In this document: piece after piece, positions 1-8,251 of the stretch | How the letters are laid out: each line of letters begins with the position of its first letter | Numbering within the stretch: the first letter of the stretch is position 1 | DNA from: Streptomyces collinus Tu 365 | GTDB lineage: Bacteria > Actinomycetota > Actinomycetes > Streptomycetales > Streptomycetaceae | Direction: 5' to 3' | DNA length: 64,000 nucleotides | NCBI RefSeq assembly: GCF_000444875.1 | Contig: NC_021985.1 | Coordinates: 7,150,170-7,214,169 of the forward strand | Program-made: the position numbers and the translations under genes | Notes under the pieces: generated by a model | Database searches by the model: none | The model's input: only the letters and a program-made list of their open reading frames with translations | Told to the model about the DNA's origin: nothing

Positions 1-869
1 CCCCGTTCCCGTTCGCCGGGCCCAAGCGGCTGCACCCGGTGCCGCTGCCGCTGGCCGCGCTCGGTCCGGTCGACGTCGTGGTGATCTCGCACGACCACTA
101 CGACCACCTGGACATGCCCAGCATCAAGGCGCTGGCCGGAACGGACACGGTGTTCGCGGTGCCGCTGGGCGTCGGCGCCCACCTGGAGCACTGGGGCGTG
201 TCCCCGGACCGGCTGCGCGAACTCGACTGGCACGAGTCCACCCGGATCGGCGGACTCACCCTCACCGCCACCCCGGCCCGCCACTTCTGCGGCCGCGGCC
301 TGCGCAACACCCAGCACACCCTCTGGGCGTCCTGGGTCGTCGCCGGCGAGGAGCACCGGGTCTACCACAGCGGTGACACCGGCTACTTCGACGGCTTCGC
401 GGAGATCGGCGCGGCCCACGGCCCGTTCGACACCACCATGATCCAGATCGGCGCGTACAGCGAGTTCTGGCCCGACATCCACATGACGCCCGAGGAGGGC
501 CTGCGCGCCCACCTCGACCTCCAGGGCGGCGCCCCGCACGGCGTGCTGCTGCCGATCCACTGGGGCACCTTCAACCTCGCCCCGCACGCCTGGGCCGAAC
601 CGGGGGAGTGGTCCAAGGAGGCCGCCGAGGAAGCCGGCCAGGCGGTGGCGCTGCCGCGCCCCGGCGAGCCCTTCGAGCCCGCCGGGAAGGTACCCGCGCA
701 GGCGTGGTGGCGCTCCGCGTCGGCTCCGGTCCCGCACCTGTGGCGGCGCCCGGCCGCGACACCGGTCCCGCCGGTGGGCGCCCGGGTGGCCGTGGACGCG
801 GCGGACGCGGCGGACGCGGTGGACGTCGACGCGGTGAGCGCTGACGCGGACCTGGCCGGAGAGCGCTGA
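1..869 (+). CDS. Metallo-beta-lactamase-fold hydrolase (UlaG/NAPE-PLD-like), 5' end cut by window edge
   Basis: The reading frame is open to the left edge, so the start codon lies outside the window; an internal GTG at 39 is not needed. About 289 codons are visible. The zinc-binding signature HDHYDH is at nt 90-107, followed by further family motifs YHSGDTGYFDGF and LLPIHWGTFNLAPHAW. This order fits the branch of the fold that contains UlaG lactonases and N-acyl-phosphatidylethanolamine phospholipase D-like enzymes, probably a cytoplasmic zinc hydrolase of unknown substrate. The last 30 residues are an Ala/Asp-rich tail encoded by short GCGGAC repeats and look non-catalytic. A long inverted repeat 131 bp downstream probably ends its transcript. 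The fold is certain, the substrate unknown. Confidence 0.85.
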   Translation, partial: PFPFAGPKRLHPVPLPLAALGPVDVVVISHDHYDHLDMPSIKALAGTDTVFAVPLGVGAHLEHWGVSPDRLRELDWHESTRIGGLTLTATPARHFCGRGLRNTQHTLWASWVVAGEEHRVYHSGDTGYFDGFAEIGAAHGPFDTTMIQIGAYSEFWPDIHMTPEEGLRAHLDLQGGAPHGVLLPIHWGTFNLAPHAWAEPGEWSKEAAEEAGQAVALPRPGEPFEPAGKVPAQAWWRSASAPVPHLWRRPAATPVPPVGARVAVDAADAADAVDVDAVSADADLAGER

Positions 870-1249
870 CGCGGATCTGGCCCGGCCCCGGGGTGACCGA
901 AGGTGACGGTCCCCGGCCCGCGAGCGGCCCGGCGCCGGCCGCCCGGGCGGCCGGACCACGGGCCGGCCGGGCGGCCGATCGGCAAACCCAGGACACTCCG
1001 AGGGCCGGTGCGCACACCTGTGCGCACCGGCCCTCACTGCCGTCTTCTGACCGGTTCTGACCAGGTCAGATCATTTTCTTCCCGTACTCGGCGCGCCGCT
1101 TCGGCGCGGTTATCGGTCTGTCGTACGAGACCTCATACCAGAGCGGGACCCTGCACGGGGGACTTTGTCAACTGCCCACCGCACATGATGCGCGGGCGAC
1201 TACTGTCAGTGTCCGGATGGCAGCCCGACGGACCAGTACGAGGACGCAG
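870..1249. other. Intergenic region upstream of the conservon
   Basis: No coding sequence is convincing here. The stretch contains the inverted repeat at 1000-1035 and must also carry the promoter of the conservon. I could not identify a clear -35/-10 pair. Confidence 0.5.
1000..1035. terminator. 36-bp inverted repeat, probable terminator
   Basis: Two perfectly complementary 17-nt arms (1000-1016 and 1019-1035, core GGTGCGCACA) flank a 2-nt centre. There is no T-tail, which is normal for strong terminators in high-GC actinobacteria. It lies between the hydrolase end (869) and the conservon start on the same strand. A perfect palindrome of this size could also bind a dimeric regulator of the conservon. 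Confidence 0.6.
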
Positions 1250-3625
1250 ATGTCTCACCTCCGTGCACCGGCCGCCCGCGCAGACCGCCGTGAGGGCGGC
1301 AGGCACGGACGTCCGGTCGCCCGACCCGCTCCCGCACTGCCCGAGACGCACATACGGCCCCAGCTCATGCGGCTCGCCGTGCTCCCGCCGACGGCGGTGG
1401 CCCTCAGCGCGAGCGCGGCCGTCATCTTCGGCATCCGCTCCACCGGCGCGCACCCCGGACCCACCCTGTGGGCCGTGCTCGCCGGGGCGACCGCGGTGGC
1501 CGCCGCGGCCGTCCTGATCGCCGCCGTGGCCGCGGACCGCGCCGCCCGCCTCGTCAGCGACCGGGTCGGCGCCCTGCGCCGCAGCGCCGCCCGGGGCGAG
1601 GCCGACCTGCGCGCCCTCGTCGAGGCGCTGCGCCGCGGCGAGACCCCGCCGCGGCGCGGACCGCGCAAGGCGCCGCCCGAGGACGCCGACGACCTCGACC
1701 TGCTCGCCGCCGAGCTGGCCCGCGCGCACGACGGCGCCGTCACCGCCGTCGTGCAGGCCGCCCAGCTCTCCAGCCAGGCGGGCAGCGAGCAGAAGCTGGA
1801 GGTCTTCGTCAACCTCGCCCGGCGACTGCAGTCCCTGGTGCACCGGGAGATCTCCATCCTGGACGACCTGGAGAACGAGATCGAGGACCCGGACCTGCTC
1901 AAGGGCCTCTTCCACGTCGACCACCTGGCCACCCGCATCCGGCGGCACGCGGAGAACCTCGCCGTGCTCGGCGGCGCCGTCTCCCGCCGGCAGTGGAGCA
2001 ACCCGGTCTCCATGACCGAGGTGCTGCGCTCGGCCATCGCCGAGGTCGAGCAGTACTCCCGGGTCAAGCTGGTGCCGCCCGTCGACGGCGAACTGCGCGG
2101 CCACGCCGTGGCCGACGTCATCCACCTGCTCGCGGAACTGGTCGAGAACGCCACGGTGTTCTCCGCCCCGCACACCCAGGTGCTGCTGCGCGCCGGCCTC
2201 GTCACCTCGGGGCTGGCCGTGGAGGTCGAGGACCGCGGCCTCGGCATGCCCGTCGGCGAACAGGCCCGGATGAACGCGCTGCTCGCCGACCCCGACCAGG
2301 TCAACGTCGCCAGCCTGCTCGCCGACGGCCGCATCGGCCTGTACGTCGTCTCCCAGCTCGCCCGCCGCCACGGCATCACCGTCCGGCTGCAGACCAACAT
2401 CTACGGCGGGGTGCAGGCCGTCCTCGTCGTGCCGCAGGTCGTGCTGGGCTCGGCGCCGGGCGCGCCCGGCGCCGTACCGGGGCGGCAGCCGGGCGCGGCG
2501 GACACGGGCCCCCTTCCGGTGCCCCCGCCCCCGCCCGCCTCCGGCGGCACCGCGCTCCCGGCTCCGGCCGGCCCCGTGCTCCCCGCCCCGCGCGGCGCGG
2601 CGGCCGGAGCCCCGGGCACCACTCCAGGCGCCCGCGGTCCGGCCGGCCCCGAGGACGGCACACGGACCGCCGCACAGGCCGGGACCGGCCAGGCAGGGAG
2701 CGGCCGGCCCGGGACCGGACAGGGAGGCACCGGCCAGGCAGGGCCGGGACAGGTCGACAGCGGTCGGCCAGGGCCTGGACAGGCAGGGATCGGCCAGGCA
2801 GGGATCGGTCGGACGGGGACCGGCCAGGCAGGGCTTGGCCAGCCCGGCACCGGACAGCCCGGCACCGGACAGCCCGGCACCGGACAGCCCGGCACCGGAC
2901 AGCCCGGCACCGGACAGCCCGGCACCGGACAGTCCGGGACCGGCCAGGCAGGGCCTGGCCAGCCCGGGACCGGTCAGTCCGCGCCCACCGGTCGGCGGCG
3001 GCACGCGCAGCGCGGTCCCGCGCGCGGCGCCGCGGCCGACGGCTCCCCGCGGACCGCCGCCGACGGGCACGCGCGCAGCGGCGGCGAGGACCGGGGCGTC
3101 CCGCCCCGGCTCCCCGTGCGCGGCGCCCACGAGCAGCGGTCCAACCCCGCGGAGGCCGTGCCGGGCATCGGCGCGGACGACCGGTCCGCGGTCGAGGCCC
3201 ACGCGGGCATCCTGCCCACCCCGCGCACCGGCGCCGTGCGCGGCACCATGGACAAGCCCCGGCTGCCCCGCCGCCGGGCCCAGGAGCACATCGTGCCCCA
3301 ACTGCGCGGCGGCCCGGCCCCCCGTCAGGAGGGCGACACCGTGCCGGGGCACGACCCCGGTCTGATGGCGGCCTTCCAGCGCGGCATCGGACTCGCGGAG
3401 GCACAGCAGGGCGGGGAACCGGCCATGGCCACGGTCCCGGCCGACGGGCGGCACCGGCACCCGGACCGGCGCGACCCGGCGACCCGCGACCCGGCGACCC
3501 GCGACCCGGACGCCGGCCTCCTGGAACCGGCACCCTCGCTCGGTACGACTCCGCCCCGCCCGCACGCCCACGCACCCGCGACCGAGGGCACCGGCCGCAC
3601 CGACGGGAGCGCACCGGCCGGATGA
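1250..3625 (+). CDS. cvnA: Conservon protein CvnA: membrane sensor kinase-like ATPase
   Basis: First gene of a conservon, a conserved Streptomyces module that behaves like a membrane-bound G-protein-coupled switch. From the chosen ATG (preceded by GAGGA) the protein has 791 aa; an in-frame ATG at 1217 lacks a ribosome site. Two adjacent hydrophobic segments (about residues 38-95) anchor it, a helical dimerisation-like region follows, and an HATPase_c domain (about 280-400) carries the N-box ELVENA and G-box EDRGLGMP. No conserved phospho-acceptor histidine is obvious, as in other CvnA proteins. Residues about 480-580 are Gly/Gln/Pro pentapeptide repeats in a disordered C-terminal half of some 380 residues. 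CvnB, C and D follow at once, which makes the assignment firm. Confidence 0.9.
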   Translation: MSHLRAPAARADRREGGRHGRPVARPAPALPETHIRPQLMRLAVLPPTAVALSASAAVIFGIRSTGAHPGPTLWAVLAGATAVAAAAVLIAAVAADRAARLVSDRVGALRRSAARGEADLRALVEALRRGETPPRRGPRKAPPEDADDLDLLAAELARAHDGAVTAVVQAAQLSSQAGSEQKLEVFVNLARRLQSLVHREISILDDLENEIEDPDLLKGLFHVDHLATRIRRHAENLAVLGGAVSRRQWSNPVSMTEVLRSAIAEVEQYSRVKLVPPVDGELRGHAVADVIHLLAELVENATVFSAPHTQVLLRAGLVTSGLAVEVEDRGLGMPVGEQARMNALLADPDQVNVASLLADGRIGLYVVSQLARRHGITVRLQTNIYGGVQAVLVVPQVVLGSAPGAPGAVPGRQPGAADTGPLPVPPPPPASGGTALPAPAGPVLPAPRGAAAGAPGTTPGARGPAGPEDGTRTAAQAGTGQAGSGRPGTGQGGTGQAGPGQVDSGRPGPGQAGIGQAGIGRTGTGQAGLGQPGTGQPGTGQPGTGQPGTGQPGTGQPGTGQSGTGQAGPGQPGTGQSAPTGRRRHAQRGPARGAAADGSPRTAADGHARSGGEDRGVPPRLPVRGAHEQRSNPAEAVPGIGADDRSAVEAHAGILPTPRTGAVRGTMDKPRLPRRRAQEHIVPQLRGGPAPRQEGDTVPGHDPGLMAAFQRGIGLAEAQQGGEPAMATVPADGRHRHPDRRDPATRDPATRDPDAGLLEPAPSLGTTPPRPHAHAPATEGTGRTDGSAPAG
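2840..2929 (+). repeat. Six perfect 15-bp tandem repeats inside cvnA
   Basis: The unit CAGCCCGGCACCGGA is present six times without a mismatch, in frame, encoding Gln-Pro-Gly-Thr-Gly. Degenerate copies extend the array from about 2687 to 2985 (variants with Ala, Ser, Ile or Arg). Because the unit is a multiple of three, copy number can change by slippage without breaking the frame. Confidence 0.95.
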
Positions 3626-3702
3626 ACGCCCTCGAAAGCCCCGTACCCACCCCCACCCCCAGCGCTCCCACCGATCTTCGTAACCCAAGGAGTCGATCCA
3701 CC

Positions 3703-4146
3703 ATGGCGAGCGACGCGCCGACCGCACAGGCCTCCGACCTCGACTGGCTGCTGAGCGGCCTCGTGCAGCGCGTACCCCACACCGCCAGCGCGGTCCTGCT
3801 GTCCTGCGACGGACTGGTGAAGTCCGTGCACGGCCTCGACGCGGACAGCGCCGACCACATGGCGGCCCTGGCCTCCGGCCTGTACTCCCTCGGCCGCAGC
3901 GCGGGCATCCGGTTCGGCGACGGCGGCGACGTCCGCCAGGTCGTCGTGGAACTCGACTCGACGCTGCTGTTCGTCACCACCGCCGGGTCCGGCACCTGCC
4001 TCGCCGTGCTCGCGGGCCGCGAGGCCGACGCCGCCGTCCTCGGCTACGAGATGGCGATGCTCGTCAAGAGCGTGCGCCCCTACCTGGTGACCGCACCGCG
4101 CCGGCACGCCGACGAGACCGCGGCGATCACGGCGACGAGGCCTTGA
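3703..4146 (+). CDS. cvnB: Conservon protein CvnB: roadblock/LC7 domain
   Basis: A 147-aa protein with a single roadblock/LC7 fold over residues 10-125. These small alpha/beta domains dimerise and regulate Ras-like GTPases, such as MglB acting on MglA in Myxococcus. The start is the ATG at 3703, with AAGGAG ten bases upstream. It lies 77 bp after cvnA, and its stop overlaps the TTG start of cvnC. Given its position it probably modulates the nucleotide state of CvnD and links it to CvnA at the membrane. Family and operon position both support the call; the specific signal is unknown. Confidence 0.9.
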   Translation: MASDAPTAQASDLDWLLSGLVQRVPHTASAVLLSCDGLVKSVHGLDADSADHMAALASGLYSLGRSAGIRFGDGGDVRQVVVELDSTLLFVTTAGSGTCLAVLAGREADAAVLGYEMAMLVKSVRPYLVTAPRRHADETAAITATRP

Positions 4147-4520
4147 GCGTGGCCGCAGCGGGCGACGGGCCCTGGCTCGACGACGCGGCCGGACGGCTGG
4201 TGCGGCCCTTCACGGTCAGCAACGGCCGCACCGAGCCCACCATCGCGCTCGACCTGATGTCGCAGGTGATGGCCACCGGAGTCACCCCGCTCGGCTATCT
4301 CGGACCCGAGCACGCCCAGGCACTCGACCTGTGCCGCGCGCCCGTCCCGGTGGCCGAGGTCGCCGCGCACCTGCGACTGCCCGCGGTGGTCACCAAGGTG
4401 CTGCTCTCGGACCTCGTCGACTGCGGGGCGCTGACCACCAAGCCCCCCGCCTTCCACCACAACCCCACTGACCGGTCCCTGCTGGAGGCAGTGCTCGATG
4501 GACTACGACGACAGCTGTGA
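4143..4520 (+). CDS. cvnC: Conservon protein CvnC: DUF742
   Basis: A 125-aa DUF742 protein, always found between the roadblock and GTPase genes of conservons. It opens with WLDDAAGRLVRPFTVSNGRT and has a winged-helix-like C-terminal half (residues 60-100). The start is TTG at 4143, overlapping the upstream stop (TTGA), or a GTG two codons later; the overlap implies translational coupling. Its 3' end overlaps cvnD by 23 bp. Biochemical function is unknown; in other conservons it takes part in the complex between the sensor and the GTPase. Confidence 0.9.
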   Translation: MSVAAAGDGPWLDDAAGRLVRPFTVSNGRTEPTIALDLMSQVMATGVTPLGYLGPEHAQALDLCRAPVPVAEVAAHLRLPAVVTKVLLSDLVDCGALTTKPPAFHHNPTDRSLLEAVLDGLRRQL

Positions 4521-5097
4521 CCCGTTCCCGACCGCGCTGAAGATCCTGGTGGCGGGCGGGTTCGGGGTCGGCAAGACCACCTTCGTGGGAGCGGTCAGCG
4601 AGATCGCCCCGCTCAGCACCGAGGAGCTGCTCACCACGGTCAGCGCCGGCACCGACAACCTCGACGGCATCGAGAACAAGGTCGAGACGACCGTCGCCAT
4701 GGACTTCGGCCGGATCACCCTCGACCCCGAGCACGTGCTGTACCTCTTCGGCACGCCCGGGCAGGAGCGGTTCTGGTTCATGTGGGACGAGTTGTCGGAA
4801 GGGGCGCTCGGCGCGGTCGTCCTCGCCGACACCCGGCGTCTGGACGAGTGCTTCGCGGCCGTGGACTTCTTCGAGGAGCGCGGCCTCGCCTTCGTCATCG
4901 CCGTCAACGAGTTCGACGGCTCCTACCGCTACGACCCGGAGGAGGTGCGCGCGGCCCTCGACCTCGACTCCGGGATCCCGGTCGTGCGCTGCGACGCCCG
5001 CATCTCCAGCTCCGGTGTGCAGACCCTGCTCACCCTCGTACGCCATCTGATCGCCCACGCCCCGGCGCCCGCGCCGAGCCACGGCGCCCACATGTGA
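4498..5097 (+). CDS. cvnD: Conservon protein CvnD: small Ras-like GTPase
   Basis: A 199-aa P-loop GTPase of the MglA/Rab-like group. The Walker A motif GGFGVGKTT is at residues 20-28; the switch II region reads FGTPGQERFWFMW, which has Gly-Gln in place of a classical DxxG; the base-recognition motif is NEFDG rather than NKxD. These deviations are usual in conservon GTPases. The gene starts inside the end of cvnC (ATG at 4498), so all four genes are translated as a unit. It is the expected output switch of the conservon, controlled by CvnA and CvnB. Confidence 0.92.
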   Translation: MDYDDSCDPFPTALKILVAGGFGVGKTTFVGAVSEIAPLSTEELLTTVSAGTDNLDGIENKVETTVAMDFGRITLDPEHVLYLFGTPGQERFWFMWDELSEGALGAVVLADTRRLDECFAAVDFFEERGLAFVIAVNEFDGSYRYDPEEVRAALDLDSGIPVVRCDARISSSGVQTLLTLVRHLIAHAPAPAPSHGAHM

Positions 5098-5160
5098 TCC
5101 CCCGCCACACCACGCACGGAGCCGCCATATGAGGTACGCCCACCGGGACGGAGCCCGGTC

Positions 5161-5736
5161 ATGAGCTACGAGCCGCCCCGCCCGGTCCGCGGCCTGCTGC
5201 TCACCCCCGAGGACAAGGAGGCACCCGCCCGCGTCTCCCGGCTGCGCCGGCTCGGCCTCGGCAGCCGGCCCGAGCCCGGTCTCGACGCCTTCGCGGACCA
5301 CCTCGCCCAGCTCACCGGGGCGCCGTACGCCATGGTCAACTTCATCGGGGCGGACCACCAGTTCTTCGCGGGCCTGCGCACCCCGCTGACCGCGCCCGTG
5401 CTCCGGGCGGACGGCACCAGGCCCGAGGTCGGCCGGGTCATGCCGCGCGACCACGGCTTCTGCCCGCACGTGGTGGTCCGCCGCAAGGCGCTGGTGCTGG
5501 AGGACGTGCGGGACTACCCCCGTTTCGCCGGCAACCCGGTCGTGGACGACTACGGCATCCGGTCGTATCTCGGCGCCCCGGTCTTCGACGGCTCCGGCAT
5601 GGCGCTCGGCACCGTCTGCGCCTTCGACGTGGCGCCGCGCGCCTGGGGGCGCTCCGGGCTCGAGACCATCAAAGCGCTGGCCGCCGAGGTCGCCGTACGC
5701 ATCCAGCGGTCCGCGGACGACGGCCTGCCCATCTGA
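5161..5736 (+). CDS. GAF-domain protein at the end of the conservon
   Basis: A 191-aa protein with one GAF domain at about residues 40-185 (SYLGAPVFDGSGMALGTVC is the typical core). GAF domains bind small molecules, haem or cyclic nucleotides. No output domain is present. It starts 63 bp after cvnD on the same strand, so it is probably co-transcribed and could sense a ligand for the GTPase switch or act as effector. Some other conservons have a cytochrome P450 gene in this position. The ATG at 5161 is used; the ribosome site (ACGGAGC) is acceptable. Ligand unknown. Confidence 0.85.
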   Translation: MSYEPPRPVRGLLLTPEDKEAPARVSRLRRLGLGSRPEPGLDAFADHLAQLTGAPYAMVNFIGADHQFFAGLRTPLTAPVLRADGTRPEVGRVMPRDHGFCPHVVVRRKALVLEDVRDYPRFAGNPVVDDYGIRSYLGAPVFDGSGMALGTVCAFDVAPRAWGRSGLETIKALAAEVAVRIQRSADDGLPI

Positions 5737-5918
5737 GCGGCGGGGCACCGGAAGGCGGGCCGCGTGGGGCGTGAAGGAAAGCTGTGGCGGCGGTTAAGAA
5801 AAGATCGATGGACCCCGGCTCGCGCGTAGGGCAGATTGCACGGTGATTCCACCCCTCTGACCCGGTGCGGGCCCCTTCGGCACACGCGGCCGGGACCTCA
5901 CCCACAGGAGCCGTAGCG

Positions 5919-6947
5919 TTGAAGGCGCTGGTCAAGGAGAAGGCGGAGCCCGGGCTCTGGCTGACGGACGTCCCGGAGCCCGCCATCGGTCCCGGTGATG
6001 TGCTGATCAAGGTCATGCGGACCGGTATCTGCGGTACCGATCTGCACATCCGGGCCTGGGACGGCTGGGCGCAGCAGGCCATCAGCACCCCGCTGGTGCT
6101 CGGCCACGAGTTCGTCGGGCAGGTCGTGGAGACCGGCCGGGACGTCACCGAGATCCGGGTGGGTGACCGGGTCAGCGGCGAGGGCCACCTGGTGTGCGGC
6201 AAGTGCCGCAACTGCCTGGCCGGCCGGCGCCACCTGTGCCGTGCCACCGTCGGCCTCGGCGTGGGCCGGGACGGCGCGTTCGCCGAGTACGTCGCGCTGC
6301 CCGCCTCCAACGTCTGGGTGCACCGCGTCGCCGTGGACCTCGACGTCGCCGCGATCTTCGACCCGTTCGGCAACGCCGTGCACACCGCGCTGTCGTTCCC
6401 GCTGGTCGGCGAGGACGTCCTGATCACCGGCGCCGGCCCGATCGGCCTGATGGCCGCCGCCGTCGCCCGGCACGCCGGCGCCCGCAACGTCGTCGTCACC
6501 GACGTCAGCGAGGAGCGCCTGGAGCTCGCCCGGAAGATCGGCGCGACCCTCGCCCTGAACGTCTCCCGGTCCTCGATCGCGGACGGGCAGCGGGAGCTGG
6601 GCCTGCGCGAGGGCTTCGACATCGGCCTGGAGATGTCCGGCCGCCCCGAGGCCATGCGGGACATGATCGCCAACATGACGCACGGCGGCCGGATCGCCAT
6701 GCTCGGCCTGCCCGCCGAGGAGTTCCCGGTGGACTGGGCCCGGATCGTCACCTCGATGATCACCATCAAGGGCATCTACGGCCGCGAGATGTTCGAGACC
6801 TGGTACGCGATGTCGGTCCTGCTGGAGGGCGGTCTCGACCTGGCCCCGGTGATCACCGGCCGGTACGGCTACCGCGACTTCGAGGCGGCCTTCGCCGACG
6901 CGGCGAGCGGCACGGGCGGCAAGGTCATCCTGGACTGGACCGCGTAA
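5919..6947 (+). CDS. tdh: L-threonine 3-dehydrogenase
   Basis: NAD+-dependent zinc enzyme that oxidises L-threonine to 2-amino-3-ketobutyrate in the cytoplasm. I choose the TTG at 5919, eight bases after AGGAG, giving 342 aa, close to the 341 aa of the Escherichia coli enzyme, with an N-terminus MKALVKEKAEPGLWL matching the family. The catalytic cysteine is in GICGTD (residue 38), GHEFVG supplies the zinc ligands, four structural-zinc cysteines lie in the CGKCRNCLAGRRHLC segment, and the nucleotide-binding turn is GAGPIG. It is followed 74 bp later by kbl, the next enzyme of the pathway, so the two form an operon for threonine-to-glycine conversion. Confidence 0.96.
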   Translation: MKALVKEKAEPGLWLTDVPEPAIGPGDVLIKVMRTGICGTDLHIRAWDGWAQQAISTPLVLGHEFVGQVVETGRDVTEIRVGDRVSGEGHLVCGKCRNCLAGRRHLCRATVGLGVGRDGAFAEYVALPASNVWVHRVAVDLDVAAIFDPFGNAVHTALSFPLVGEDVLITGAGPIGLMAAAVARHAGARNVVVTDVSEERLELARKIGATLALNVSRSSIADGQRELGLREGFDIGLEMSGRPEAMRDMIANMTHGGRIAMLGLPAEEFPVDWARIVTSMITIKGIYGREMFETWYAMSVLLEGGLDLAPVITGRYGYRDFEAAFADAASGTGGKVILDWTA

Positions 6948-7021
6948 CCCCGCCCCTCGCGCACCCCTCCCGCGCCCCCGCCTCGCGCATCCCCTCCCGC
7001 AGCACCTTCAGGAGCCCTGTC

Positions 7022-8221
7022 ATGTTCGACTCTGTCCGCGACGACCTGCGCGCCACCCTCGACGAGATCCGCGCCGCCGGCCTGCACAAGCCCGAGCGGG
7101 TCATCGGCAGCCCCCAGTCCGCGACCGTCGCCGTCACCGCCGGCGGCCGCCCGGGCGAGGTCCTCAACTTCTGCGCCAACAACTACCTCGGCCTCGCCGA
7201 CCACCCCGCGGTGATCACCGCCGCCCACCAGGCCCTGGACCGGTGGGGCTACGGCATGGCGTCCGTGCGCTTCATCTGCGGCACCCAGGAGGTCCACAAG
7301 GAGCTGGAGGCACGCCTGTCCGCGTTCCTCGGCCAGGAGGACACGATCCTCTACTCCTCCTGCTTCGACGCCAACGGCGGTGTCTTCGAGACGCTGCTCG
7401 GCGAGGAGGACGCGGTCATCTCCGACGCCCTCAACCACGCCTCCATCATCGACGGCATCCGCCTGTCCAAGGCCCGCCGCTTCCGCTACGCCAACCGGGA
7501 CCTCGCGGACCTGGAGGCGAAGCTGAAGGAGGCCACCGCGGGCGGCGCCCGGCGCAAGCTGGTGGTCACCGACGGCGTCTTCTCCATGGACGGTTACGTG
7601 GCCCCGCTGAGCGAGATCTGCGACCTCGCCGACCGCTACGACGCGATGGTCATGGTCGACGACTCGCACGCCGTCGGCTTCGTCGGCCCCTCCGGCCGCG
7701 GCACCCCCGAGCTGCACGGCGTCATGGACCGCGTGGACATCATCACCGGCACCCTCGGCAAGGCCCTCGGCGGCGCCTCCGGCGGCTACGTCGCGGCCCG
7801 CGCCGAGATCGTCGCCCTGCTGCGCCAGCGCTCCCGCCCCTACCTGTTCTCCAACACCCTCGCCCCGGTGATCGCCGCCGCCTCCCTCCAGGTCCTCGAC
7901 CTGCTGGAGTCCGCCGACGACCTGCGGGTCCGGCTCGCCGAGAACACCGCCCTGTTCCGCCGCCGGATGACGGAGGAGGGCTTCGAGATCCTCCCCGGCG
8001 ACCACCCCATCGCGCCCGTCATGATCGGTGACGCGGCCCGGGCGGCCCGCCTGGCCGAACTCCTGCTGGAGCGCGGGGTGTACGTGATCGGCTTCTCCTA
8101 CCCGGTCGTCCCGCAGGGCCAGGCCCGCATCCGGGTCCAGCTCTCCGCCGCGCACTCCACCGAGGACGTCGACCGCGCGGTCGACGCGTTCGTCGCCGCG
8201 CGGGCCGAGCTGGAGGCCTGA
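7022..8221 (+). CDS. kbl: Glycine C-acetyltransferase (2-amino-3-ketobutyrate CoA ligase)
   Basis: PLP-dependent enzyme of the alpha-oxoamine synthase family that splits 2-amino-3-ketobutyrate with CoA into glycine and acetyl-CoA. It has 399 aa, like the 398-aa Escherichia coli Kbl. The PLP lysine is K247 in GTLGKALGG; DDSHAVGFVGPSGRG holds the aspartate and histidine that contact the cofactor. AGGAG lies upstream of the ATG at 7022. It sits directly after tdh on the same strand, which separates it from the paralogous BioF and HemA-type enzymes. Confidence 0.96.
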   Translation: MFDSVRDDLRATLDEIRAAGLHKPERVIGSPQSATVAVTAGGRPGEVLNFCANNYLGLADHPAVITAAHQALDRWGYGMASVRFICGTQEVHKELEARLSAFLGQEDTILYSSCFDANGGVFETLLGEEDAVISDALNHASIIDGIRLSKARRFRYANRDLADLEAKLKEATAGGARRKLVVTDGVFSMDGYVAPLSEICDLADRYDAMVMVDDSHAVGFVGPSGRGTPELHGVMDRVDIITGTLGKALGGASGGYVAARAEIVALLRQRSRPYLFSNTLAPVIAAASLQVLDLLESADDLRVRLAENTALFRRRMTEEGFEILPGDHPIAPVMIGDAARAARLAELLLERGVYVIGFSYPVVPQGQARIRVQLSAAHSTEDVDRAVDAFVAARAELEA

Positions 8222-8251
8222 CCAGGGCGGACGCCCTGGAATAATGGAGGC

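Noticed and set aside
2840..2929. CRISPR-like array
   Set aside because: Units are 15 bp with no spacers and lie in frame in cvnA.
1133..3727. 864-codon open frame on the minus strand
   Set aside because: It mirrors cvnA, whose domains and operon position are certain. Long antisense frames are expected at this GC content, and its translation is repetitive Gly/Arg/Ala.
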